DNA of 64,000 bases from Lumbricus rubellus (taxonomy: Eukaryota > Annelida > Clitellata > Crassiclitellata > Lumbricidae): assembly GCA_945859605.1 (NCBI GenBank), contig OX243815.1:49014245-49078244 (forward strand), given 5' to 3'. The translations under genes and the position numbers were made by a program. Of the stretch, positions 54,068 through 64,000 are shown piece after piece. Within the stretch, counting starts at the first letter, position 1. Each line of letters starts with the position of its first letter. The notes below the pieces were generated by a model that was not told the origin of the DNA, did no database searches, and saw only the letters and a list, made by a program, of their open reading frames with translations.

Positions 54068-57000
54068 GCACTCACACGCACACACATGCACTCACACACA
54101 CACACACACACACACACAAGCACACACAGATGCAACATAATGAGAAACGCAGAAAGCAGCAGTCTCTGTTGTAGCATGAGTGAATTCTTCACTTCAAGGT
54201 CAGCGATACAAGTTTTCATCTATGCTGGGAAATGGAATTGAGTGTGGTAAATAAGTAAATGAAATAAATTCGAATGTGTAGATGTATTATTACTTCGCTG
54301 ATGAGATCGGTGACGAAAAGAGTGAGCATCGACGCCCAGATGGCGCCAATTCCGATGGCTACGGAGAATGTAACACTCACTTTCCAGAAGTTCACATGTC
54401 TACGAAAAACAATAACAACAACTTTCCTATTCAACAAACAAGAAAAATAAATAACAGTTAGCAACACTTAAAAGATCGTATTTGTCAAATTACACAATAT
54501 GTGACAAAGGAACTCAAAACCAGTCATTTTTTCGATTTCTGAATATTTTATCCAGTCACATTCTACAATTGCTCTGCTTCCAAATAGTTTTTACAGAATG
54601 AATTTTTTTTCTAATTGAAATTATACTCATTTGATTCTTTCATTAGAATTGAGTGAGAAAATACACTAAAACGTCAAAAGAATATTATTCGTGTCATCAA
54701 AATCCTCAGTAACCATTACTTGATTATGCTACAATTTTGTTGGGCAATAAAGAAATATATCCTGAATCAAATAACGCAAACATGAAAAATGGTTTGCTGC
54801 TTTGCAAAATAAGGCAAATCCATAGGCAACTATCAAATTGATTGACTGATTGATTGATTGATTGATTGAACTGCTCTATGTCGAATATTCTATGTACAGG
54901 AAACAACATGAGACGGGTTTCAAGCCCCAGTGTCACATATGATATCAAGAGTCACATACCCTCACTTACCATTTAGATAACACAGCCATACCAAACAGTG
55001 CCAACAATAATGCCGACTAAGAAGGAAACATCAAACTGCAATAATTATCATCATGTAGTCAAGAAGTTTGTTAATTTCACTCGTAATCTATTCATTGGAT
55101 TTTCTCATCATATAAACCGACCAACTTACTTTGGTAGTTTCTCTTTGACTGGCACAAAATCAATTTGCAAAATCAATTTAGAATTAAGTTAATCACATAA
55201 TCAGAGAAGATATATTACAAAGATTCTTAGGTTTATAATGCGACTCACCGAATGAGCTGACGCATTCCTGCTTTAAAGTCAATTCGCTTTGTTGTGGCGC
55301 TTCGACTCGGAGCCATCGGCGGACGATCGGGAAAGTAGATGAGCAATGCAACAAACGCAGCCACACAGCAAAGGCACTCTGCAATGATTCAAAACAAAAA
55401 AGTAGATGAGCAATGCAACAAACGCAGCCACACAGCAAAGGCACTCTGCAATGATTCAAAACAAAATAGTAGATGAGCAATGCAACAAACGCAGCCACAC
55501 AGCAAAGGCACTCTGCAATGATTCAAAACAAAAAAGTAGATGAGCAACGCAACAAACGCAGCCACACAGCAAAGGCACTCTGCAATGATTCAAAACAAAA
55601 AAGTAGATGAGCAATGCAACAAACGCAGCCACACAGCAAAGGCACTCTGCAATGATTCAAAACAAAATAGTAGACGAGCAATGCAACAAACGCAGCCACA
55701 CAGCAAAGGCACTCTGCAATGATTCAAAACAAAGTAGTAGATGAGCAATGCAACAAACGCAGCCACACAGCAAAGGCACTCTGCAATGATTCAAAACAAA
55801 AAAGTAGATGAGCAACGCAACAAACGCAGCCACACAGCAAAGGCACTCTGCAATGATTCAAAACAAAAAAGTAGATGAGCAACGCAACAAACGCAGCCAC
55901 ACAGCAAAGGCACTCTGCAATGATTCAAAACAAAAAAGTAGATGAGCAATGCAACAAACGCAGCCACACAGCAAAGGCACTCTGCAATGATTCAAAACAA
56001 AATAGTAGACGAGCAATGCAACAAACGCAGCCACACAGCAAAGGCACTCTGCAATGATTCAAAACAAAGTAGTAGATGAGCAATGCAACAAACGCAGCCA
56101 CACAGCAAAGGCACTCTGCAATGATTCAAAACAAAAAAGTAGATGAGCAACGCAACAAACGCAGCCACACAGCAAAGGCACTCTGCAATGATTCAAAACA
56201 AAATAGTAGATGAGCAATGCAACAAACGCAGCCACACAGCAAAGGCACTCTGCAATGATTCAAAACAAAGTAGTAGATGAGCAATGCAACAAACGCAGCC
56301 ACACAGCAAAGGCACTCTGCAATGATTCAAAACAAAATAGTAGATGAGCAATGCAACAATCGCAGCCACACAGCAAAGGCACTCTGCAATGATTCAAAAC
56401 AAAATAGTAGATGAGCAATGCAACAATCGCAGCCACACAGCAAAGGCACTCTGCAATGATTCAAAACAAAGTAGTAGATGAGCAATGCAACAAACGCAGC
56501 CACACAGCAAAGGCACTCTGCAATGATTCAAAACAAAGTAGTAGATGAGCAATGCAACAAACGCAGCCACACAGCAAAGGCACTCTGCAATGATTCAAAA
56601 CAAAGTAGTAGATGAGCAATGCAACAAACGCAGCCACACAGCAAAGGCACTCTGCAATGATTCAAAACAAAGTAGTAGATGAGCAATGCAACAAACGCAG
56701 CCACACAGCAAAGGCACTCTGCAATGATTCAAAACAAAGTAGTAGATGAGCAACGCAACAAACGCAGCCACACAGCAAAGGCACTCTGCAATGATTCAAA
56801 ACAAAAAAGTAGATGAGCAATGCAACAAACGCAGCCACACAGCAAAGGCACTCTGCAATGATTCAAAACAAAGTAGTAGATGAGCAATGCAACAAACGCA
56901 GCCACACAGCAAAGGCATTCTGCAGTGATTCAAAACAAAATTCATGCGTTCGTTCGTTCAAAAATATATACACTGTGTCCGGAAAAAAAGGGACCCATTT

Positions 57001-59757
57001 TGTAAATATCAAAATAAATAGTAAATATTCATCGATTTTTACAATTCAAACACCGTTTTTATCCTAACATATTTGTCTAACAATTGTGAAAATATATAAG
57101 TTCTAGTTCCAATGATGACGTCATAGTGACGTCATTTGCAAAAAAAATCAAATTTAAGCGATAAGTGCACAAAATTATCTCAAATTTCAATATTTTAAAG
57201 ATGTTTTAAGATGTTATTTATCAATAATAAATGTTAGTTCAATTTTATTTTTATATCAGAATTATGTCAGACTGCAATTTGTGCTCAAAGTGTTCACCTT
57301 CGAACCCAACGCAAGCTTCAAAACGGTCGCGCTAATAGCCAACAGCAGCAGCATCGATAACCAGCTTATCAAAATCCTCCCAGGCATTAACAATTCGCTC
57401 ACGTTCTTCAATGTCTCTTTTCCTAGTCTTGTACACCATCTCCTGCAATAGTCTCCAAATTGTATAAATCAACTGGTTTTAAGCTCGGGCCGTTCCTCGG
57501 CCAAAGATCATACGAGGAATGAAATTCGGAGTCTCCTATAGTCAACAGTTCAACGGTTTAACGAGCTCAGTTAGCTGGAGCGCCATCTTGTTGAAATGTT
57601 CATTAATCCTAGTATTCCCGTATATCAGGCACCAATTTTTTGTAGAGCAGACAGTTCCTGTTATGAGCTGCAGTTATTTTCACTCCTGGTTCTATTAAAT
57701 GAATTTCCGTCTTACTGAGAGTTTAAACCACGCATGACTGGCCGGCTAAATGAACTTTTATGGAAATGACGTCATTGTGACGTCATCATTGTGACTGGAA
57801 CTTTTATATTTTCACCAATATTAGACAAATATGTCAGGATTAAAATGCTGTTTGAATTGTAAAAATCGGTGAATGTTTACTATTTATTTTCATATTTACA
57901 AAATGGGTCCCTTTTTTTCCGGACACAGTGTACATAGCACCCTAGGTATCAAGGTAGCTCCTCAGAAGCACTCACAGCACCAGTCCTCACAAAAGGCAAG
58001 TTTACAAATGGCAATGTTACGATTCTCAAGTGAATGCCATATCATGCAAAATTAGATATTCATTACGTTAATTATTAAGTAAATAAATGAATTCAACTTT
58101 TGCAGCGGTGCAACAGATGGACCAGAGAAGAGTCTGGTGGTTAGATCACTCGAATGTCTGGCTAAATCAGCAGCAGAATCAAGCAATCTGCATAGCTACC
58201 AGACTCATAGCCTTTGAGGCTAAGAAAACTGAAGTCGCTAACAATTCACAACTATGGCTGCTTCAGATGGGGCAAGTGCAAGAGACCTGTATGACTGCTC
58301 TTGGAGAGGGGAGGGTATAAGTTACGGGACCGGTATTGCTGCTCTTGGTGGTGGGGTATAATGCAGGGAATCAAAGGTGCTGGTCTTAACAACACCCTCC
58401 CCACAGACTAATCGAAAATAGTCTTGGATAAACGGATTTCTTAATGTCAGCGTCATAGTAATCTCAAGATTTCTACAGTTCCCAGAAAGTAAAGTCATAA
58501 GACTCAGTTAACACACAGTTGTTCAGTCAAAACAGAATCGATAGGCAGGTTACGTGTCAGAATCGTGCACAGCATCATTTGACTACGAAACCATGAGATT
58601 CCTCCAATAAGTCAATTTAAACAGATTTAATTGATTATAATTGAATATTCAACGAAAGACAGTCACTTACCTACGTACATCAGCCTCAGGATGTTATATC
58701 TTGTCATCAGAACATCTAAAGCAGACATCGAAATTTTGTCAAAAAGACAAATTAAAGGACTATTCAGAGTGAACCAGTGAATCTCAAAAACTATGGACTA
58801 CTCGTGCCTCCAGTTTGCATTTCTGTCTCAACCTGCTTGCATTAACAATGTCTGTAATAACTATGATCATGTCATTAATTTTATAATTAGAATCATCACG
58901 ATCATAAAAATAACATAATTAACATCGTCACTAGCGTAGAATGTGATTTTAACAGACTTTAAACAAATAATTCACCTTGGCGCGTTTCATTTCCATAGAT
59001 GTCACTAAAACAAAAACAATCACACGATCAGTAGGCTACAATAGATGAATTTTCTTTTTTTAAATCCACTTGAGTAGCTGCTGCAATTTAATTTAGTAAA
59101 AGCAGAATAGGAAAGATCTTGGTTGAAGATGACAATGGAAACAGATGAAGATGAAGTACAATGCCTCGCTAAATCAAGTTCTTCCAGTTCCACCATCCAC
59201 AACTTCAAGCAACTCCACCTACTCTCCGACTTAATTCCATCCTTCTAGAAAACTCAGACTCCTATAATTAAAAATAATAAACTAATGAGAATTGCCTTGA
59301 GCAATTGCTAGCAAAATCAAATAAGAGTTTGAAACTCACGAAGAACTGTTTGAAGATGCAACATTCGGAACCATGAGAGGACCTACAAACATTCACCCAA
59401 AGCATAACTCTCTCACTCTCTCTCCCTCTCTCCCACTCTCCCTCTCTCCCTCTCTCCCTCCCTCCCTCCCTCCCTCCCTCCCTCCTTCCCTCTCTCCTTC
59501 CCTATCTCTCTCTCTCTCCCTCCCTCCCTCCCTCCCTCCTTCCCTCTCTCCTTCCCTATCTCTCTCTCTCTCTCTCTCTCTCTCCCTCCCTCCCTCCATC
59601 CCTCCCTCCCTCCCTCCCTCCCTCCCTCCCTCCCTCCCTCCCTCCCTCCCTCCCTCCCTCCCTCCCTCCCTCCCTCCCTCCCTCCTCCCCCCCTCCCTCC
59701 CTCCCTCCCTCCCTCCTCCCTCCCTCCCTCCCTCCCTCCCTCCCTCCCTCCCTCCCT

Positions 59758-59830
<73 letters not shown>

Positions 59831-61962
59831 ACTGCTTAGTCATCCATTGTGATTGCTGTACAAAGATCTCAGAACCATGAAATCAAATAAATGTAAATAT
59901 AAATACTTTAGAATTTAGGTAGCAATCTGTGAGCGCACAAAGGTCAGTATAAAGAGAAATCTCAGAGTTACTGAACAGCGAGTTATAGCAAAACATCTGT
60001 TGAAATAATAGTGGTCAAAGTGCATAGCAGATGAAGTCAGTGATAAAAGTGAAAGGAGAGAAGTTTAATTCCAAAGAAGTATTACTTTCAGCTGAAAGGT
60101 TAGTCCTATATCAAGAAAAGCATCAAAATGAACTAATTGGTTCATGCAAGACATACAATATATCATATCCCATAACTTAAAAACAGAAAAGATGATTATT
60201 CGCATGAGACAGAGATGACTTGACTGACCGACTACAAAAGACGCTGCAATTCCAAGAGCCATGCTCAGTACAGTCAGAGATGTTGCTGTCGTTCTCTGGA
60301 AAGCAGGGAACCAGATAGCAGACAGCACCGGGGGACCAGCCATCAGCACTGGACCAGCAAATCCATTCAGTATCTGTCCAGCATTGATCAGCCTGTCAAA
60401 CATATTTGAAAACCAGCCATTAAAAAAATACCATAGATCATGTTGCTTAGTACAATGAACCACACCGCTTTCCCAATGACCTATATAGAACACATTCTTT
60501 GCCGCAGAAGGGTAGAGGTCAAACTGTGAACTAATCCGAAAGAAATTGAAACTCGTAAAATCTCACAACCACAATTTACAACAACAAACTACCCTTCCCA
60601 AATATTCTGCTACTTTGGTTCACTGATTAGATTTATTCAGAGTAGCAAGTTACTGACCAAGTGGCTGCCTTTGGTTCCATCGTTATACAGCGCAGAGCGG
60701 ATCCCGCAGCAATAAGAGACGACGTTAGAACGCACGAGACACGAAGTCCTACGAACAATTTACACAAGTCAACCATAATTATTAGAACAGCAACCTCATT
60801 GAAAGCAAGAGCTAACAAAAAATCAGTTAAGGGTGTAAAATAATTAATCAGACAGTCAGAAACACATTTCTGGTCAAATTATTTATCAGATTTATCCAGA
60901 AATTTATAGAACTTGATTTGAATATTCTAGCAGCTCTAATACACTCATCACCATATACTTAGGCCTAAACAAAATGTTGTGTTTCCGGTAACAGAGCTAA
61001 AAAAAATTGGGTAGGTAGGTCGGAAAATATTTTTATTTTGGGAAAATATTTTTATGCAATGACTATCCGAAAAAGTATACCCCACTAGTCTTTTTTGCAC
61101 GCTGAAACAAAGTCCGTGTTCTAAGCAAGTATAAACTGCCTATTTCCCGACTGTCTGCACCTAAAACTGCTCTAGAAACAGTCCTATTAATTTCATTTTG
61201 TTGACGTCTCTTATGTTATGTCAATACAAATGTTAAAAAAAAAAAAAAAAATTTAAATTACATTTTTTTTGACAAACATTTTTGGGGGAAATTTTTGTTT
61301 TTTTAATAAAATCTTTTTACAAAAATATTTGAGTCGCGGCCGTAAAAATGGGTCGGTCGGGTTACCGGAAACACAACAATTTTTTTTACGCCTTATCAGC
61401 GTCAGATAAGAATCAAAATCCACGATCGATGAAGTCTGCTTTCAGTTTCTCAACAAAGAACAACACAGCTCCACTACTGGATTCAAGACATCTTTGCAGC
61501 AACACTATTCCAAACATCAGCAAATTTAAAGTGACATTAAGAATTAAAATTTGCAGAACTTCTAAGAATCCATCTGTTCGAACCTTTAACATCCATCAGC
61601 CATGAGAAGAAGGGAGCGGAGATGAGGTAGGTGATGCAGCCCCAGTTGGCCTGCAGAGCGACGTCAGCTGTCGTCCATCCAAGCGCAAGGCTGACCGATT
61701 GAGTCAACGGACTCCACGTGTTCCAGACGGTGTTCTGCAGGAAGCAGAGCAAAGAGAACAAGAAGAGAATGTACCAGCGGCGATGGTAGCTCTGCTGATG
61801 ACCGTCTGCAATCACATTCTCAACCTCCAGATCCGGATCTACCGTCACCTGACCGTACGAGTTGATCAAACCGTTCGATGATCGGCCGCGTTCTTCCACA
61901 AGTTCTTCTTCATGAGCACGGCCACCTTTTGCCAACAGTGGTTTTCTCTCATCAGGACCCAT
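48130..61962 (-). CDS. SLC49A4-like: SLC49A4/DIRC2-like MFS transporter, copy R (complete, 12 exons)
   Basis: Exons in order: 61584-61962, 60658-60748, 60229-60392, 59340-59382, 58976-59004, 58671-58715, 55249-55378, 54294-54399, 53898-53965, 53338-53456, 49336-49530, 48130-48380. Lengths sum to 1,620 and every junction is GT-AG with compatible phase, giving 539 residues (human SLC49A4 has 478). The first ATG of copy L is GTG here, so the start is the second codon. The cytosolic C-terminus adds an acidic tail ending DTSPLLS. Same conserved motifs as copy L with few amino-acid changes (for example MLNG to ILNG), so both copies look functional. Introns contain short versions of arrays B and C, two mariner-like elements, a MITE and a CT tract. 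Confidence 0.93.
48381..49335. other. Intron 11 of copy R with a LINE-tail insertion
   Basis: 48,460-48,570 is a TA-rich palindromic tract. From 48,777 a (ATC)n run opens a stretch to about 49,230 absent from copy L; read on the minus strand it ends GGGCATTGAGCCCAAGGTTA then GATGATGATG, the look of a LINE 3' end. Within it, two segments about 170 bp apart resemble each other (TCAATGCCCGTA at 48,802 and 48,975; GGTCTGCTCCA at 48,885 and 49,048). Confidence 0.5.
49336..49530 (-). CDS. Copy R exon 11
   Basis: 195 bases, counterpart of 1666-1860. Its first unit reads GTATTCTATACTCC, one base different from the array consensus GTATTCTCTACTCC, so the genuine exon can be told from the repeats. Confidence 0.9.
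49531..51757 (-). repeat. Array B, copy R version
   Basis: About 65 units of 33-34 bp of acceptor TTATTTTCTTAG plus exon-11 start, a quarter of the copy L length. Many consecutive units are 33 bp and remain open in the exon frame (for example 50,824-51,060). Confidence 0.92.
51948..53161 (+). mobile_element. Tc1/mariner-like element with 218-bp inverted repeats, intron 10 of copy R
   Basis: Starts CACTGTGTCCACGATAAAGT, flanked by TA; arms 51948-52165 and 52944-53161. Transposase remains: VEDKILIKELRETKGYGARR (N-terminal DNA binding, from about 52,277) and VYRTRIREVEHLRERLIEEW with GHFEHQL (C-terminus, to 52816). The catalytic centre is deleted. Copy L (11,440-11,590) has no insertion. Confidence 0.85.
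53338..53456 (-). CDS. Copy R exon 10
   Basis: 119 bases, same sequence and splice sites as copy L exon 10. Confidence 0.88.
53898..53965 (-). CDS. Copy R exon 9
   Basis: 68 bases; LETGWLGF and the GGT..GC helix as in copy L. A long interrupted CA microsatellite lies upstream on the sense strand (54013-54120). Confidence 0.88.
54013..54120. repeat. (CA)n microsatellite, intron 8 of copy R
   Basis: CA dinucleotides interrupted by GC and TC; orthologous to 13035-13101. Confidence 0.95.
54294..54399 (-). CDS. Copy R exon 8
   Basis: 106 bases, donor GAA before GTAATA; substitutions relative to copy L include IAIGAIWSS to IGIGAIWAS. Confidence 0.87.
55249..55378 (-). CDS. Copy R exon 7
   Basis: 130 bases; codes the same CLCCVAAFVALLIYFPDRPP helix and loop. 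One synonymous change in the A-T-T codons compared with copy L. Confidence 0.9.
55379..56941 (-). repeat. Array C, copy R version
   Basis: About 23 units of 67 bp (acceptor plus first 45 bases of exon 7). A block of about 335 bp (5 units) recurs at 55,540 and 55,875. The last unit is diverged (GCATTCTGCAGTGATT). Confidence 0.93.
56971..57930 (-). mobile_element. Degenerate Tc1/mariner-like element, intron 6 of copy R
   Basis: TIRs start CACTGTGTCCGGAAAAAAAG and extend over 130 bp with small differences; flanked by TA. Copy L at about 34,507 has the empty site ATATATACATAGCGCC. The minus strand keeps decayed transposase traces such as VYKTRKRDIEERERIVNAWE with several stops. Confidence 0.85.
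58671..58715 (-). CDS. Copy R exon 6
   Basis: 45 bases identical in coding to copy L exon 6; donor GTAAGT. Confidence 0.8.
58976..59004 (-). CDS. Copy R exon 5 (29-base micro-exon)
   Basis: Acceptor TTGTTTTAG, donor CCAAG before GTGAAT; same peptide as copy L. Confidence 0.78.
59340..59382 (-). CDS. Copy R exon 4
   Basis: 43 bases, same peptide as copy L; acceptor TTTGTAG only about 20 bases from the expanded tract region. Confidence 0.83.
59400..59828. repeat. Expanded CT/CCCT tract in intron 3 of copy R
   Basis: About 430 bp of CTCT and CCCT repeats on the plus strand; copy L has roughly 25 bp here (36,430-36,455). On the sense strand it is purine-rich, immediately upstream of the exon 4 acceptor. 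The long Ser-Leu-Pro and Arg-Glu-Gly frames are artefacts. Confidence 0.93.
60229..60392 (-). CDS. Copy R exon 3
   Basis: 164 bases; LINAGQILNGFAGPVLMAGP and following helix, with donor GTCAGT. Confidence 0.9.
60658..60748 (-). CDS. Copy R exon 2
   Basis: 91 bases, same splice sites and peptide as copy L exon 2. Confidence 0.87.
60962..61392. mobile_element. Harbinger-like MITE, intron 1 of copy R
   Basis: 431 bp, flanked by TTA on both sides, with imperfect 31-bp TIRs whose core is TGTTGTGTTTCCGGTAAC (60975-60992 and 61361-61378). Copy L has the uninterrupted site ATACTTATCAGCG at about 37,585. A 3-bp TTA/TWA duplication is typical of PIF/Harbinger; no coding capacity. Confidence 0.78.
61584..61962 (-). 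CDS. Copy R exon 1 (start codon exon)
   Basis: 379 bases. The upstream ATG used optionally in copy L is GTG here, so translation starts at MGPDERKPLL. TM1 and TM2 as in copy L. Confidence 0.9.
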
Positions 61963-63855
61963 CACTCAATCTTTTCTCTTCAGTTGCTCTTTGTTGAAAT
62001 TGTTAATCCATTCCCTGGTGAACTCCCCTTGATGTATGCTCGCTGTTCAGCTCTGCTTTATGCCTGTAACAATTTAATGTTTAACAACGTCAGAAGTTTT
62101 TATATCTACGATAGACTTCCAAAGCACCAACCGGATATAATTAAGTCTCTGCTGGATAACAGTTACAAGGTTGTGTTTGTAATCAGGCTAATATGGCCAC
62201 CATGATTATTCAATGTGGTGAAAGTGATATAAAAACGAAATGATTGCTGTCAATCATGGGCAATATAAACTATTGAGTGGCTGTTCCAATACAAGCACCA
62301 AAATCCAAGTCTTAGCCACATTTGAAATGAATAAAAGCCTCTCAGAATATTTGTTAAACTTAATTCACACTAGATCACAAATTAGAATGTGTCCTAAAAT
62401 TATCACAATTATGTACGTAGGTCAAATCTGCACAATTGAAGTGTGTGCTCTTATGGAAAATTTCTAGTCATACACGGGACTTTCTTGTAGTTAAAAACAT
62501 TTATCAGCCAATTATAAAATAAGCGAAAGGTACAACATACCCGATCGAAGCACAAAAACGATATGGGTCTACATAGGCCTACACAGCGTACGATAAGGTG
62601 TGAAGTCTCGGAATCGTAACTTCAAATTGCTAAGACGTCATTTAAAGCTAAAGACGGGGCGGGGCACCAGCTTACTCACGAGCGTCCTAATCGCAGTTAC
62701 TTGATTGACCCAAATGATGGGAGTTCTCACGATCACAAGAGCATCAGTGACCCTGGCCTCTCTAAAATACGCCCCTCACCCTCAACACTGATTATAATCC
62801 AGTTCGAGTCGAGGCACTTAGGCTAAGTGTTGGCACATGACACATCAGCTGTGATCAAGAGGAAAACGTTTTTAAAGAATCGCAAACTCATTCCTAACAT
62901 GCTTAAAACCCCAATCTAGTTTAATAACATCATTAAGCTGAAATTAAAAGCAGGGTCAGTTAAGCAAGTAACTTTAATACATTATTGTTAGGTGTTTGAT
63001 GTAACGGAAGATTCCTTGCTACTATGGAAAGTAAATATCGCCACAAACGATATATGACAATGAATCTACAGAAAAGTTGCTTTTAAAAGCGTTTATCGCC
63101 ACCTAGTAGTAGTAAACTTTTCCCGGCAAAAATTACACTTATTATCGCGTTTTGGTGGGTATTGTAGAATTAATTAAAAGATATAAGCGCATTTCATGTT
63201 CTTTGATCGTTTCATGAATATCAAACACTACACCACACATCGAGGAACGATATCTGAATTATATTAGTTTTATTGATAAAAATAATTCTTGTTACTACTT
63301 GTGCATCTTTACTTAGTTTTACATGTTGGGGATGACCACAAGCTTTGCTTCTTCTCCCCACGAGTCGATTCACTCATTCTTGCACTTAATTATTTTCTTT
63401 TCTCTTTCCAGTGATTATATAATTGATACCATTTATATGTTTTCTCATCTTCTTGCATCTGCTAATGTAAAAGTGCTTGTGGTCAGTAGTATGTTTGTGT
63501 TTTCTGAATCGATTCAATAAATTTTATTTTATTTTATTTGAATGGCCAGTCGTCATAACGCGACAATTAAGCTAGCAATGGCCAAGAGAGCAGCAAATAA
63601 TGCCTAGTAAACGGTTTTGAACAGCATTAGTGCTATGATGTTTTTATTGTTCTTGCTGATAAGTTCAAACAGATGAAGCCTGGGTGCAGATTGTATTTTC
63701 CAGTAGAATGTGCCTATCAGAGAACTTGCGGAGAAGCCGGGAGAACATGATCATTGTTCCTAACTACAGCTGCGAAGATCGAGGACAGTATATCGGTATC
63801 ATCAGCCATAATACTGTTCGCTTTATAGGATTCAAAGGGGGAGAAATCAAGTTCG
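61963..63855. other. Duplicated 5' flank of copy R
   Basis: Matches 38212-44675 of copy L without its LINE, 106-bp and 3.2-kb insertions. Contains no confidently coding sequence; the last 300 bases are the most conserved non-exonic part of the duplication. 63,856-64,000 is past the duplication edge and unassigned. Confidence 0.5.
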
Positions 63856-64000
63856 TTCGACGCGTCCCTGGAACCTTTCAATGCGATCGACCTCACCAGC
63901 GCTCAGCAGTCCCCACTCGGCTGGAGAGGCATACTGTCTCCTAAATTTGGAATTGGATCAACTTTCCCCCCTATTCTTCTTCCGTCCTTGCTTGTCAATC

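Noticed and set aside
59373..59852. SLPPSLPPS-type 159-codon frame and its antisense
   Set aside because: Pure CT/CCCT microsatellite translation.
63684..63944. Frame IVFSSRMCLSENLRRSRENM near the right end, also in copy L
   Set aside because: The copies differ by frame-changing indels, so selection on a protein is not supported.

Overview
This is a eukaryotic (metazoan, probably marine invertebrate) window. The evidence is multi-exon genes with GT-AG introns, CA/CT/ATTG microsatellites, non-LTR retrotransposon fragments, Tc1/mariner-like elements and one complete Polinton/Maverick (adintovirus-like) element. I cannot name the species.

Host genes. Two tandem copies of one gene lie on the minus strand. 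Both encode a 12-TM MFS transporter of the SLC49A4 (DIRC2) type. Copy R (48130-61962) is complete: 12 exons whose phases all join, giving a 1,620-base CDS of 539 codons plus stop. Copy L (1666-38211) has exons 1-11; its last exon lies left of the window. Homology between the copies also covers the 5' flanks (L to about 44,675, R to about 63,855). Comparing L with R gives empty sites that date most insertions. Between the copies lie LINE fragments, a deleted mariner-like element and an orphan TAX1BP1/CALCOCO-like zinc-finger exon.

Repeat arrays. Three large minisatellites fill introns 11, 10 and 6 of the transporter. Each repeat unit is a duplicate of the 3' splice site plus the start of the adjoining exon: exon 12 in array A (1-1485, about 75 bp x 20), exon 11 in array B (1861-11370, 33-34 bp, roughly 280 units), and exon 7 in array C (14776-15164 plus 29616-34480, 67 bp, about 78 units). 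Copy R has the same arrays much shorter (B about 65 units, C about 23) and only a single exon-12 unit. The introns of this gene therefore carry tens to hundreds of decoy acceptors. I regard this as the most unusual feature of the window.

Polinton. A 14,451-bp element (15165-29615) sits inside array C, with 159-bp identical terminal inverted repeats and a 6-bp target duplication GCCACA. Plus strand: unknown ORF, FtsK/HerA packaging ATPase, minor capsid (penton), pVI-like protein, dUTPase-fold protein, conserved unknown, small core-like protein, major capsid protein, SAP/NUMOD-like protein, protein-primed DNA polymerase B, adenain-type protease, and a fibre with a C1q-like head. Minus strand: zinc-ribbon/phospholipase A2 protein and chromodomain integrase. 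Several genes carry a single in-frame stop or frameshift although the TIRs are identical. Nearly every gene starts directly behind a short A/T-only box.
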